The notes beneath the pieces were generated by a model that was not told the origin of the DNA, did not search any database, and was given only the letters and a program-made list of their open reading frames with translations. Of a stretch of DNA of 64,000 nucleotides, positions 45,664 to 53,218 are shown one piece after another (position 1 is the stretch's first letter; each line of letters opens with the position of its first letter). The stretch is from Arenibacter arenosicollis (GTDB lineage Bacteria; Bacteroidota; Bacteroidia; Flavobacteriales; Flavobacteriaceae): the NCBI RefSeq assembly GCF_014397245.1, contig NZ_JACLHY010000001.1:310001-374000 (forward strand), read 5' to 3'. Both the position numbers and the translations under genes were made by a program.

Positions 45664-45750
45664 ATGGACAACTATATAATAACTTTGGGAACATATTTAA
45701 TTCTTATGCTTTTTTTCAAAATTTATTATGCAGTGGCTTCCAAGGAATAG
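45664..45750 (+). CDS. Possible 28-residue membrane peptide
   Basis: ATG at 45664 opens a 28-codon frame ending in TAG at 45748-45750. The product (MDNYIITLGTYLILMLFFKI, then YYAVASKE) is one hydrophobic helix with a short polar N-terminus and a C-terminal tail carrying Lys and Glu. It stands alone in a 580-bp gap, 51 bp before the formyl-THF cyclo-ligase gene, with a near-consensus TATATTTA box about 24 bases upstream. No known family recognised; coding status is uncertain. Confidence 0.4.
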   Translation: MDNYIITLGTYLILMLFFKIYYAVASKE

Positions 45751-45801
45751 TTTTCTTGATGTATCCCTGCCCCCGAAAGCCCCGATTATAACCAACTATA
45801 T

Positions 45802-46362
45802 ATGTTGAAAAAAGATTTGCGTTTAATCTACTCAGAACGCCGTAAAAATCTTACTCCACAAAAAATATCAGATTTAAGTTTATCACTAGCCAACCTGCTG
45901 CTTAAATTACCCATTTGGAATTATTCCTACTATCATTTATTCCTTTCCATTACTGAAAAAAAAGAAGTCGATACCAGCTTTATAATGTCCATTTTACAAG
46001 GCAAGGACAAAAATATTCTTCTTCCTAAAATGTTGGACGACCAAAATTTGATCAACTTTTTACTTACCGATAGCACCCCTATCAAAAAAAATCACTGGAA
46101 CATCCCTGAACCAGTAGACGGAATTGAAGTGCCTCCAGAGAAAATAGACGTGGTATTTCTTCCGTTAATGGCTTTTGACCTGAAGGGCCACAGAGTTGGT
46201 TACGGGAAGGGTTTTTATGATGTGCTATTACAAAAGTGCAAACCGGATGTTATTAAGGTGGGACTCTCCCTTTTTGACGCGGAGGAAAAAATAATGGATA
46301 TAAATCCGCACGATATACCTTTAAACTATTGCGTTACTCCTAATCGGATATATTCGTTTTAA
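45802..46362 (+). CDS. 5-formyltetrahydrofolate cyclo-ligase
   Basis: The 186-residue cytoplasmic enzyme uses ATP to convert 5-formyl-THF to 5,10-methenyl-THF, recovering folate. The N-terminal MLKKDLRLIYSERRKNLTPQ, central VFLPLMAFDLKGHRVGYGKGFYD (glycine-rich ATP/substrate loop) and the ending NPHDIPLNYCVTPNRIY fit the family. Length is normal. The last 23 bp overlap the convergent lspA gene. Confidence 0.95.
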   Translation: MLKKDLRLIYSERRKNLTPQKISDLSLSLANLLLKLPIWNYSYYHLFLSITEKKEVDTSFIMSILQGKDKNILLPKMLDDQNLINFLLTDSTPIKKNHWNIPEPVDGIEVPPEKIDVVFLPLMAFDLKGHRVGYGKGFYDVLLQKCKPDVIKVGLSLFDAEEKIMDINPHDIPLNYCVTPNRIYSF

Positions 46363-46981
46363 CTTCCGAACTTTCCGCAAAAGCTTTTTTATTAAAAACA
46401 ATTAAAATACCCACGCCTGTGCTAATTGCCGTATCCGCAATATTAAAGACAGGTTCGAAAAAACGAAAATTATTTCCACCTACCATGGGCACCCACTCCG
46501 GCCAAACTGAGTCTATCATGGGGAAGTAAAGCATATCTACCACCTTTCCATGAAATATACTACCATAAGGGTCCGAAGAAAAGGCAGTTGCTACTTGCGA
46601 ATAGCTATCGTTAAAAATCATTCCGTAAAATACAGAATCCAAAATATTTCCCAAAGCTCCGGCGAATATGAGGGATACCGCCAGTATTAGGGTTTTGGAA
46701 GAATTCTTTTTTATGGTATCATACAACCAGTAGCCTATTCCAATAATGGCGAATAACCGAAATATAGTCAGTATCAACTTTCCCACCACATCGGATATCG
46801 GCAGTAAATCGCTTAATTTAGTTCCCCAAGCAGCACCTTCATTTTCGATAAACAAAATCTTAAACCAACTAAATACATCTACCGATTCGCCTAAAACAAA
46901 GTTTGTTTTAATATAAACTTTACTTATCTGGTCGATGGCCAGTATTACAATTATGATAATCAGGGATTTCTTTAAACTCAT
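46340..46981 (-). CDS. lspA: Lipoprotein signal peptidase (signal peptidase II)
   Basis: The 213-residue inner-membrane aspartyl protease removes signal peptides of lipoproteins, several of which are encoded in this window. It has four transmembrane helices and both catalytic Asp motifs: GNILDSVFYG (about residue 112) and VFNIADTAISTGV (about 187). IDQISKVYIKTNF at the N-terminus and ENEGAAWG are further signatures. It is longer than the usual 160-170 residues because of an insertion between the Asp motifs (NDSYSQVATAFSSDPYGSIF onward), as I recall for other Bacteroidota. It is downstream of ileS and a traR/dksA gene, a common gene order. Confidence 0.97.
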   Translation of the reverse strand: MSLKKSLIIIIVILAIDQISKVYIKTNFVLGESVDVFSWFKILFIENEGAAWGTKLSDLLPISDVVGKLILTIFRLFAIIGIGYWLYDTIKKNSSKTLILAVSLIFAGALGNILDSVFYGMIFNDSYSQVATAFSSDPYGSIFHGKVVDMLYFPMIDSVWPEWVPMVGGNNFRFFEPVFNIADTAISTGVGILIVFNKKAFAESSEVKTNISD

Positions 46982-47015
46982 TACTTAAAAAATAGGTTCG
47001 GCAAAAATAAACATA

Positions 47016-47636
47016 TTATTCGGTTTTCCTTATGTTGATATGTCCGCTTACAGAATTAAGACTAAAATGATTATCTCCAGAAGATATAGCTTCACGATTA
47101 ATTTGGCCATATTTGGTAATTGCCAAAATATCGGCATTTTTTGTAATTAGGTCAATATTTCCACTTAGGGTGCTCACAGAAACATTTTCTCCCGCTCCCT
47201 CAAAGACACATCTGCCATCTGATAAGCTAATTTTTAGGTCGCCATATTCCCCGGTAACGTCAACATTGGTGCTGGTTCCGTACAATAGGACATTGAGGTA
47301 TTTTGGAATTGAGATTTTCAAGGAGATGGAGACCACCTTGTGCGTACTTAATTTATCGTTGGGAAGAATAAAATTGGGTTGAAATCCCGTATTGACCAAT
47401 AGTGAGGTTCCCTCCTGTTTTACATTTACCAATAAATTTTGTAAATACTCGCCATCCATAGCTCCCACCACGGTTATATTAGGAATATCCACAGTTTCCA
47501 AGGCAACGGTATAACAATTCTTGGCATCGATCTGAATAAACGAAATATTGGTGTCTTCTATGGTTTTAACAACCATTTTTTGGGCAGCTAAAAAACAAGT
47601 ACCCATTAGGAAAACAAAAACTACAATTGTTCTCAT
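47016..47636 (-). CDS. Secreted beta-rich protein (DUF4097/adhesin-like)
   Basis: A 206-residue protein with signal peptide MRTIVVFVFLMGTCFLAAQ. The mature part consists of short repeating beta strands (VVSISLKISIPKYLNVLLYGTS, NVDVTGEYGDLKISLSDGRC, NVSVSTLSGNIDLITKNADI, GQINREAISSGDNHFSLNSV), typical of DUF4097/DUF2807-type right-handed beta-helix proteins. Function unknown; a periplasmic or surface location is expected. It sits between traR/dksA (beyond a terminator) and lspA. Confidence 0.8.
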   Translation of the reverse strand: MRTIVVFVFLMGTCFLAAQKMVVKTIEDTNISFIQIDAKNCYTVALETVDIPNITVVGAMDGEYLQNLLVNVKQEGTSLLVNTGFQPNFILPNDKLSTHKVVSISLKISIPKYLNVLLYGTSTNVDVTGEYGDLKISLSDGRCVFEGAGENVSVSTLSGNIDLITKNADILAITKYGQINREAISSGDNHFSLNSVSGHINIRKTE

Positions 47637-47641
47637 AATAA

Positions 47642-47665
47642 AAAAACGCCTTTTTAGGCGTTTTT
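47642..47665 (-). terminator. Terminator after the traR/dksA gene
   Basis: A 10-bp stem (AAAAACGCCT at 47642-47651, AGGCGTTTTT at 47656-47665) with a 4-base loop lies 6 bp after the stop codon at 47671 on the minus strand. The stem itself ends in a T run and A-rich sequence precedes the next gene. Confidence 0.82.
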
Positions 47666-47670
47666 AAATT

Positions 47671-48054
47671 TTAGGATTGCATGTTTTTTGCTTCTATACT
47701 CAGCGTAGCGTGCGGTACTAACTTTAGTCGCTCTTTACTGATCAGCTTTCCAGTAACACGGCAAATACCATAGGTTTTGTTTTCTATGCGTAATAAAGCG
47801 TTTTTTAGATCTCTAATAAATTTCTCCTGTCTAATGGCCAATTGGGTATTAGCTTCCTTGCTCATTGTTTCCGAGCCTTCCTCAAAAGCCTTGAACGTTG
47901 GTGAAGTATCATCCGTACCGTTATTACCATCATTCATATAAGAACTCTTTAAAAGTTCCAAGTGACTTTTTGCTTTTACAATTTTCTCCTCGATCAGGAC
48001 TTTAAACTCGTTTAAATCCTTATCCGCGTACCTTACTTTTAATTCTTCGGCCAT
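47671..48054 (-). CDS. TraR/DksA family protein with degenerate zinc finger
   Basis: The 127-residue protein has a coiled-coil N-terminal part (about 8-85, DLNEFKVLIEEKIVKAKSHLELLK) and a C-terminal DksA/TraR-type domain. In a standard finger four Cys bind zinc; here only one remains, in YGICRVTGKLISKERLKLVPHATLSIEAK. The finger is therefore very probably metal-free, as I recall for flavobacterial relatives. DksA-type proteins enter the RNA polymerase secondary channel and act with ppGpp; whether this one does is unknown. It starts 4 bp after the ileS stop, so the pair is cotranscribed. Confidence 0.92.
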   Translation of the reverse strand: MAEELKVRYADKDLNEFKVLIEEKIVKAKSHLELLKSSYMNDGNNGTDDTSPTFKAFEEGSETMSKEANTQLAIRQEKFIRDLKNALLRIENKTYGICRVTGKLISKERLKLVPHATLSIEAKNMQS

Positions 48055-48058
48055 AATC

Positions 48059-51000
48059 TTAATGTTTTACTATAAACAATCTGGTATTAACTTCATCGAA
48101 AGCTATTTCGATTCCCATGTCCAAGCTCTCTTCAAAGTTAAGTTCTGCTGCCAAGGTCTCGGTCTTAATATATGCAATATTACTTTCTACCGCTTCCTGG
48201 ACAAATCCATTTTTCAATAATTTAATATCTATTTTATCTGTCACTTCAAAACCAGATTCCTTTCTTAGGTTTTGAATTCTATTGACTAGTTCCCTAGCAA
48301 TACCTTCCTTTCTTAGGTCCTCATTGATAGAAATATCCAAGGCCACTGTGAGATGTCCTGAACTTGCCACCAACCAACCTTCTATGTCTTGAGAGGAAAC
48401 TTCTACATCCTGTAACTGTAAAGTAATACTTTTATTATCAATATGCAGCAAAATTTCGCCTTCCTGTTCAATTTTTTGGATATCATCCTGATCCAACTGC
48501 GCTACGGCACTGGCAATCAACTTCATATCCTTCCCAAATTTTGGCCCCAAGGTTTTAAAATTTGGCTTAATTTGTTTTACCAAGATTCCAGAAGCGTCAT
48601 CCAGCAATTCTATCTCTTTCACGTTCACTTCGGACTTTATCAAATCGGCAACAGCTTCAATTTCCAACCTTTGCTTATTGTCCAATACCGGAATCATAAT
48701 CTTTTGCAATGGTTGGCGCACTTTGATCTTCTCTTTCTGACGAATGGACAAAACCAAGGATGATATGGTCTGTGCCTTAGCCATTTTACTTTCCAGTTCC
48801 TTATTTACCAACGAGGCATCATATTGAGGAAAATCGGCCAAATGTACACTTTCAAAAGGCTCTTTCTGCGTCGTAATTGTTAAATCTTTGTACAGTCTAT
48901 CCATATAAAACGGAGCAACCGGTGCCGAAAGTTTTGCCACAGTGGTCAAACATGTATACAGTGTTTGGTAAGCCGATATTTTATCTTTTTGATAATCACC
49001 TTTCCAAAAACGCCTTCTGCTCAAGCGCACATACCAATTGCTAAGGTTTTCCTGCACATAATCCGATATGGCCCTGGTGGCCCTGGTGGGTTCGTAATCC
49101 CCATATGCTTCATCCACAACTTTGATCAAGGAATGAAGTTCGGATAAGATCCATTGATCTATTTCCGGTCTTTCGTTTAGTGGAATTTCCTCTTCACTAT
49201 AATTAAATCCATCTATGTTGGTATACAGCGCAAAAAATGAGTAGGTGTTGTACAAAGTTCCAAAAAACTTACGTTTTACTTCGGCAATTCCCTCCACATC
49301 AAACTTTAGATTGTCCCATGGATTTGCATTGGATATCATATACCATCGAGTGGCATCGGCCCCAAATTCATCCATGGTTTCAAAAGGGTCTACCGCATTG
49401 CCAAGACGTTTGGACATTTTCTTACCTTCCTTATCCAATACCAGGCCATTGGAAACAACATTTTTGTAGGCCACAGAATCGAAAACCATAGTAGCTATGG
49501 CGTGTAGCGTATAAAACCAACCACGGGTTTGATCCACCCCTTCCGCTATAAAATCGGCCGGAAAAGTCTTTCCTTCATCTATTAAATCCTTATTCTCAAA
49601 AGGGTAGTGCCATTGCGCGTAGGGCATAGAACCACTATCGAACCAAACATCTATCAAGTCACTTTCCCGCTTCATCGGTTTTCCGGAGGCAGACACCAAG
49701 ATTATCTGATCTACAATATTTTTGTGTAGGTCTATTTTGTCGTAATTGGCCTCCGTCATATCGCCAACAACAAATTCAGCAAAGATATCTTCCCCCAATA
49801 CTCCTGCAGCCACCGCCTTTTTCATTTCATCCTTAAGCTCGGCAACAGAACCTATCATCACTTCTTCCTTACCATCTTCCGTCCGCCATATTGGCAACGG
49901 AATTCCCCAATACCGTGAGCGGGAAAGATTCCAATCATTGGCATTCGCCAACCAATTGCCAAATCTTCCTTCCCCTGTGGCTTTAGGTTTCCAATTAATG
50001 GATTGATTTAATTGGAACATCCTATCTTTTACATCCGTGACCTTTATAAACCATGAATCCAAGGGGTAATATAGGATAGGCTTATCTGTGCGCCAGCAGT
50101 TGGGATAACTGTGAACGTATTTTTCCACCTTAAAGGCCCTGTTTTCTTCTTTTAACTTGATGGCGATCTCTACATCTACCGACCGTTCCGGGGCCTCACC
50201 ATCGTCGTAGTACTCGTTCTTTACATATTTACCGGCAAACTCTCCCATTTCAGGTCTAAATCTCCCCTGAAGATCCACCAAGGGAACTGCATTGTTATTT
50301 TCATCCAAGACCAACATAGGCGGCACCTCCGGTTCGGCAAGTTTTGCTACCAAGGCATCATCTGCCCCAAAAGTGGGTGCCGTGTGCACTATACCAGTTC
50401 CATCTTCTGTGGTAACAAAATCACCTGTTATGACCCTAAAGGCATTTTCTGGATTTTGATAAGGCAGTACATAATCCAGTAGTTGTTCATATGTAACTCC
50501 TACTAGTTCCTGACCTTTTGCGCTGGTAATAATTTGATACGGTATTTTCTTGTCCGTAGACGTATAATTTTCAAAATCCGCATCACTTTCCACCTCAAAA
50601 AACTTACCGCTAAATTGTTTTCCTACCAAGGATTTGGCCAGAACAACATGCATAGGTTCAAAGGTATATTGGTTGAAGGTTTTCACAAGAACATATTCTA
50701 TCTTGGAACCTACAGTTAGAGCTGTATTCGACGGCAATGTCCAAGGAGTTGTTGTCCATGCCAGAAAGAAAACATCGCCCTTGGCGTCTTTAAAATTCTG
50801 TGGCAGTGTTTCTTTATTGGTCTTAAACTGGGCCACTACAGTGGTATCCGTAACATCTTGATAGGTGCCCGGCTGATTCAGCTCGTGAGAACTTAATCCA
50901 GTACCTGCCTTTGGGGAATAGGGTTGGATGGTATACCCCTTATAAATATGCCCCTTTTCATAAATCTGTTTTAGTAACCACCAAACAGATTCCATATACT

Positions 51001-51460
51001 TGGATTTGTAGGTAATATAGGGGTCTTCCATGTCTACCCAATATCCTACTCTTTCGGTCATGGCGTTCCAAACATCGGTATACCGCATAACCGCCTTCTT
51101 ACAGGCCGCGTTGTATTCCTCAACCGATATTTTGGTGCCAATGTCCTCTTTGGTGATACCCAATTCCTTTTCGACTCCCAACTCTATTGGAAGTCCATGG
51201 GTATCCCATCCGGCCTTACGCTTTACTTGAAAACCTTTCATGGTCTTATAGCGCGGAAAAATATCCTTTATGGTCCGGGCCATCACATGGTGAATACCAG
51301 GCAATCCATTTGCTGAAGGTGGTCCTTCGTAGAAAACAAAACTATCTTTGCCTTCCCTACTGCTTACACTTTTCTCAAAAACATTGTTCTCTTTCCAATA
51401 GTGTAATACCTCCTCCGCAACTTTCGGTAAATCTAAACCCTTGTATTCTGCAAACTTCAT
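48059..51460 (-). CDS. ileS: Isoleucine--tRNA ligase
   Basis: The 1133-residue class I synthetase charges tRNA-Ile. The HIGH-type motif is in PGIHHVMART (about residue 56), the KMSKS motif in GKKMSKRLGN (about 690), with a large CP1 editing domain between (TTTPWTLPSNTALTVG) and an anticodon-binding plus extended C-terminal part. Its length and the altered HIGH motif resemble the eukaryote-like, mupirocin-resistant type II group found in Bacteroidota, rather than the shorter zinc-finger form; this grouping is inferred. First gene of the ileS-traR/dksA unit. Confidence 0.97.
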   Translation of the reverse strand: MKFAEYKGLDLPKVAEEVLHYWKENNVFEKSVSSREGKDSFVFYEGPPSANGLPGIHHVMARTIKDIFPRYKTMKGFQVKRKAGWDTHGLPIELGVEKELGITKEDIGTKISVEEYNAACKKAVMRYTDVWNAMTERVGYWVDMEDPYITYKSKYMESVWWLLKQIYEKGHIYKGYTIQPYSPKAGTGLSSHELNQPGTYQDVTDTTVVAQFKTNKETLPQNFKDAKGDVFFLAWTTTPWTLPSNTALTVGSKIEYVLVKTFNQYTFEPMHVVLAKSLVGKQFSGKFFEVESDADFENYTSTDKKIPYQIITSAKGQELVGVTYEQLLDYVLPYQNPENAFRVITGDFVTTEDGTGIVHTAPTFGADDALVAKLAEPEVPPMLVLDENNNAVPLVDLQGRFRPEMGEFAGKYVKNEYYDDGEAPERSVDVEIAIKLKEENRAFKVEKYVHSYPNCWRTDKPILYYPLDSWFIKVTDVKDRMFQLNQSINWKPKATGEGRFGNWLANANDWNLSRSRYWGIPLPIWRTEDGKEEVMIGSVAELKDEMKKAVAAGVLGEDIFAEFVVGDMTEANYDKIDLHKNIVDQIILVSASGKPMKRESDLIDVWFDSGSMPYAQWHYPFENKDLIDEGKTFPADFIAEGVDQTRGWFYTLHAIATMVFDSVAYKNVVSNGLVLDKEGKKMSKRLGNAVDPFETMDEFGADATRWYMISNANPWDNLKFDVEGIAEVKRKFFGTLYNTYSFFALYTNIDGFNYSEEEIPLNERPEIDQWILSELHSLIKVVDEAYGDYEPTRATRAISDYVQENLSNWYVRLSRRRFWKGDYQKDKISAYQTLYTCLTTVAKLSAPVAPFYMDRLYKDLTITTQKEPFESVHLADFPQYDASLVNKELESKMAKAQTISSLVLSIRQKEKIKVRQPLQKIMIPVLDNKQRLEIEAVADLIKSEVNVKEIELLDDASGILVKQIKPNFKTLGPKFGKDMKLIASAVAQLDQDDIQKIEQEGEILLHIDNKSITLQLQDVEVSSQDIEGWLVASSGHLTVALDISINEDLRKEGIARELVNRIQNLRKESGFEVTDKIDIKLLKNGFVQEAVESNIAYIKTETLAAELNFEESLDMGIEIAFDEVNTRLFIVKH

Positions 51461-51493
51461 AATAACAGCTTCTAATGCTACATTTTAAGTTTG

Positions 51494-51501
51494 CAAAACT
51501 A
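51494..51501 (-). promoter_or_regulatory. Candidate -7 box for ileS
   Basis: The minus strand reads TAGTTTTG followed by CAAAC, matching TAnnTTTG, 33 bases before the ileS ATG. No -33 TTTG is seen at standard spacing. Confidence 0.4.
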
Positions 51502-51535
51502 ATGATTTTTAGTGTAAAATGATTCTGTTACAAGC

Positions 51536-51563
51536 AAAAAGCCCCTTCGAAAAGGAGCTTTTT
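51536..51563 (-). terminator. Terminator after the DUF4382 gene
   Basis: AAAAAGC and CCTT on the left pair with AAGG and GCTTTTT on the right (51536-51547 with 51552-51563, one C/A mismatch), around a CGAA tetraloop. It lies 23 bp after the stop of the DUF4382 gene, with the T run inside the distal arm. Confidence 0.7.
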
Positions 51564-51586
51564 ATTATTTATATTAGTAGATTAAA

Positions 51587-52534
51587 TTATTTTGACCCGG
51601 TTACGGTAACATTTGCACTTATTTGGATGGCCGAGCTTACCGTGATAGCACCCAAATTAATCCCTGTGGTCGACTCCACATTCAACAAAGAGCTGAAAGA
51701 GAACCCACTACCTTCATCCTCCTTATAAGAAGCAAAAATTAATTCGTACTCCCCTTCTTCCAAGAAATCCAGACTATAGGAACCGTTTAGACCTTTTGCT
51801 TCCGCACTGGTTACCGCATTGGCAAAAGTGACTCCACTGTCCCCTTTTCCCTTGGTTTCAACATCAGCGTTGAATGTCCCTTTTTCATAGGCGTAGACAA
51901 TAATCTTGTCAGATGTGTTGTTTACGTCGTTCACACTTCCAGAAATTTTTCCAGTCATTTCTGCATTTACAGTTCTAATCCCAGCTGAAAGCTCGCTCAT
52001 GGTCACAAAATTAAAGTCACTGGATAATCCGTCCTTCTCTTCCTTAATAGTTTTCCTAAGGTCGAAATCCACTACAATAACATTGGTGGCATTGGCAAGA
52101 ACCTCAAACTTATCATTTATGGTGATTTTGTTGGATGAGGCAACCAAAGCATCTTTTTCGCCGTTGGCCTTTTCCACATAACAACCAGGAGCATCACCAT
52201 TCACATCTTTATCAAAATCCAATTCAAAAACAATACTTGAATACGATTTAGCCTGTAAATCCAAATTGCCCAAAGCCTCTGTTTTACCATTGACCAAAGC
52301 TGCTAGGTTTATAGTTGTTGCGCTAAAACCTTCCAATGACTTTCCGTCTACGGAAACATTGGTTATTGTAACAAAAACTGCCTCTACTTCGGCATTATCT
52401 ATAGGTGCATCCGTAACTTCAAAAGATGTATTATACGATTCCCCCTCCATGGCGGAATCATCATCTTTATTACATGACATCATCCCAACTAACGCTATTA
52501 AAGCTAATCCTGAAATCTTTAAATAATTCTTCAT
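51587..52534 (-). CDS. DUF4382 domain lipoprotein
   Basis: At 315 residues it begins MKNYLKISGLALIALVGMMSC, a lipoprotein signal with Cys21, followed by an acidic spacer. Residues about 35-185 form the DUF4382 domain (FEVTDAPIDNAEVEAVFVTI, TINLAALVNGKTEALGNLDL, YSSIVFELDFDKDVNG). A second carboxypeptidase-like beta-sandwich follows (about 195-300, GKISGSVNDVNNTSDKIIVYAYEKG, GSYSLDFLEEGEYELIFASY). Function is unknown; a cell-surface or periplasmic lipoprotein is expected. It has its own terminator and lies in the opposite direction to the small lipoprotein gene at 52830. Confidence 0.88.
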   Translation of the reverse strand: MKNYLKISGLALIALVGMMSCNKDDDSAMEGESYNTSFEVTDAPIDNAEVEAVFVTITNVSVDGKSLEGFSATTINLAALVNGKTEALGNLDLQAKSYSSIVFELDFDKDVNGDAPGCYVEKANGEKDALVASSNKITINDKFEVLANATNVIVVDFDLRKTIKEEKDGLSSDFNFVTMSELSAGIRTVNAEMTGKISGSVNDVNNTSDKIIVYAYEKGTFNADVETKGKGDSGVTFANAVTSAEAKGLNGSYSLDFLEEGEYELIFASYKEDEGSGFSFSSLLNVESTTGINLGAITVSSAIQISANVTVTGSK

Positions 52535-52829
52535 AATAATTTAGTTTTAAACATTTGCCTATATAACAATCAAGGCTATTCTTACCCTACCTAAAAAAAT
52601 TACATTAAAAATCGATTTTCATGTAGATTCCTGATTTTCAGAAGCCTAAATGATTAATTTTCTTACATTTTTTTTACGGTTTAGACCTCAGAAATATGAT
52701 TACCCCAATATTCAACTATTACAATTAATCTTTTTCCCTATTTCTCCTATTGCGCCCAAAAAGGCTGAAACATTAATTCTTACGTATATAGGTATCAGAG
52801 GTTATTTCTAAACTCTAAAAACCAAAAAC

Positions 52830-53162
52830 ATGAAAAAAGTAATTTTAAGTTCTATTTTGATGATTGCCCTGAGCATTTCGTTTATATCCTGTAGGGAGAC
52901 CAAGGAAAAAGCCAAAGATGCTATGGAAGAAACAAATGAGGCGTTAAAAGATGTTGGTGAGGATATGAAAAAAGTGGGAGAAGATGTTAAAGATGCTGCC
53001 AAAGAAATGGGAGACGATATAAAGGAAGCAGGTTCCGAAGCCTTGGATAAGACCGGTGACGCCGCTAAGAAAGTTGGTGAAAACGTAAAAGATGCCGCTA
53101 ATAAGGCAGCTGATAAAACTAAGGCCGCCGTCAAGGAAGTAAAAGAGGAAATCGAGGAATAG
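52830..53162 (+). CDS. Small LEA/apolipoprotein-like lipoprotein with 11-residue repeats
   Basis: This 110-residue protein has a lipoprotein signal (MKKVILSSILMIALSISFISC, Cys21). The rest is a highly charged, alanine-rich helix without aromatic residues, built from approximate 11-residue repeats such as LKDVGEDMKKV, GEDVKDAAKEM, GDDIKEAGSEA and VGENVKDAANK. That pattern is shared with LEA group 3 proteins, apolipoproteins and YtxH-type stress proteins, which form amphipathic helices on membranes. A desiccation or envelope-stress role is inference. It has a terminator directly downstream. Confidence 0.85.
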   Translation: MKKVILSSILMIALSISFISCRETKEKAKDAMEETNEALKDVGEDMKKVGEDVKDAAKEMGDDIKEAGSEALDKTGDAAKKVGENVKDAANKAADKTKAAVKEVKEEIEE

Positions 53163-53186
53163 ATTTCCTTATATGCATTAAAACTC

Positions 53187-53212
53187 AAGCCCGGTATTGA
53201 AACACCGGGCTT
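53187..53212. terminator. Bidirectional terminator between a small lipoprotein gene and a TonB receptor gene
   Basis: A perfect 9-bp stem (AAGCCCGGT at 53187-53195, ACCGGGCTT at 53204-53212) with an 8-base loop is followed on the plus strand by TTATTTTT. It lies between convergent stop codons at 53162 and 53219. Confidence 0.88.
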
Positions 53213-53218
53213 TTATTT

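Noticed and set aside
52808-53188. Long Ser/Ala-rich minus-strand ORF opposite the small LEA-like lipoprotein gene
   Set aside because: It is the antisense shadow of the repeat-rich gene at 52830-53162; it extends past the real gene only slightly and has no plausible domain.
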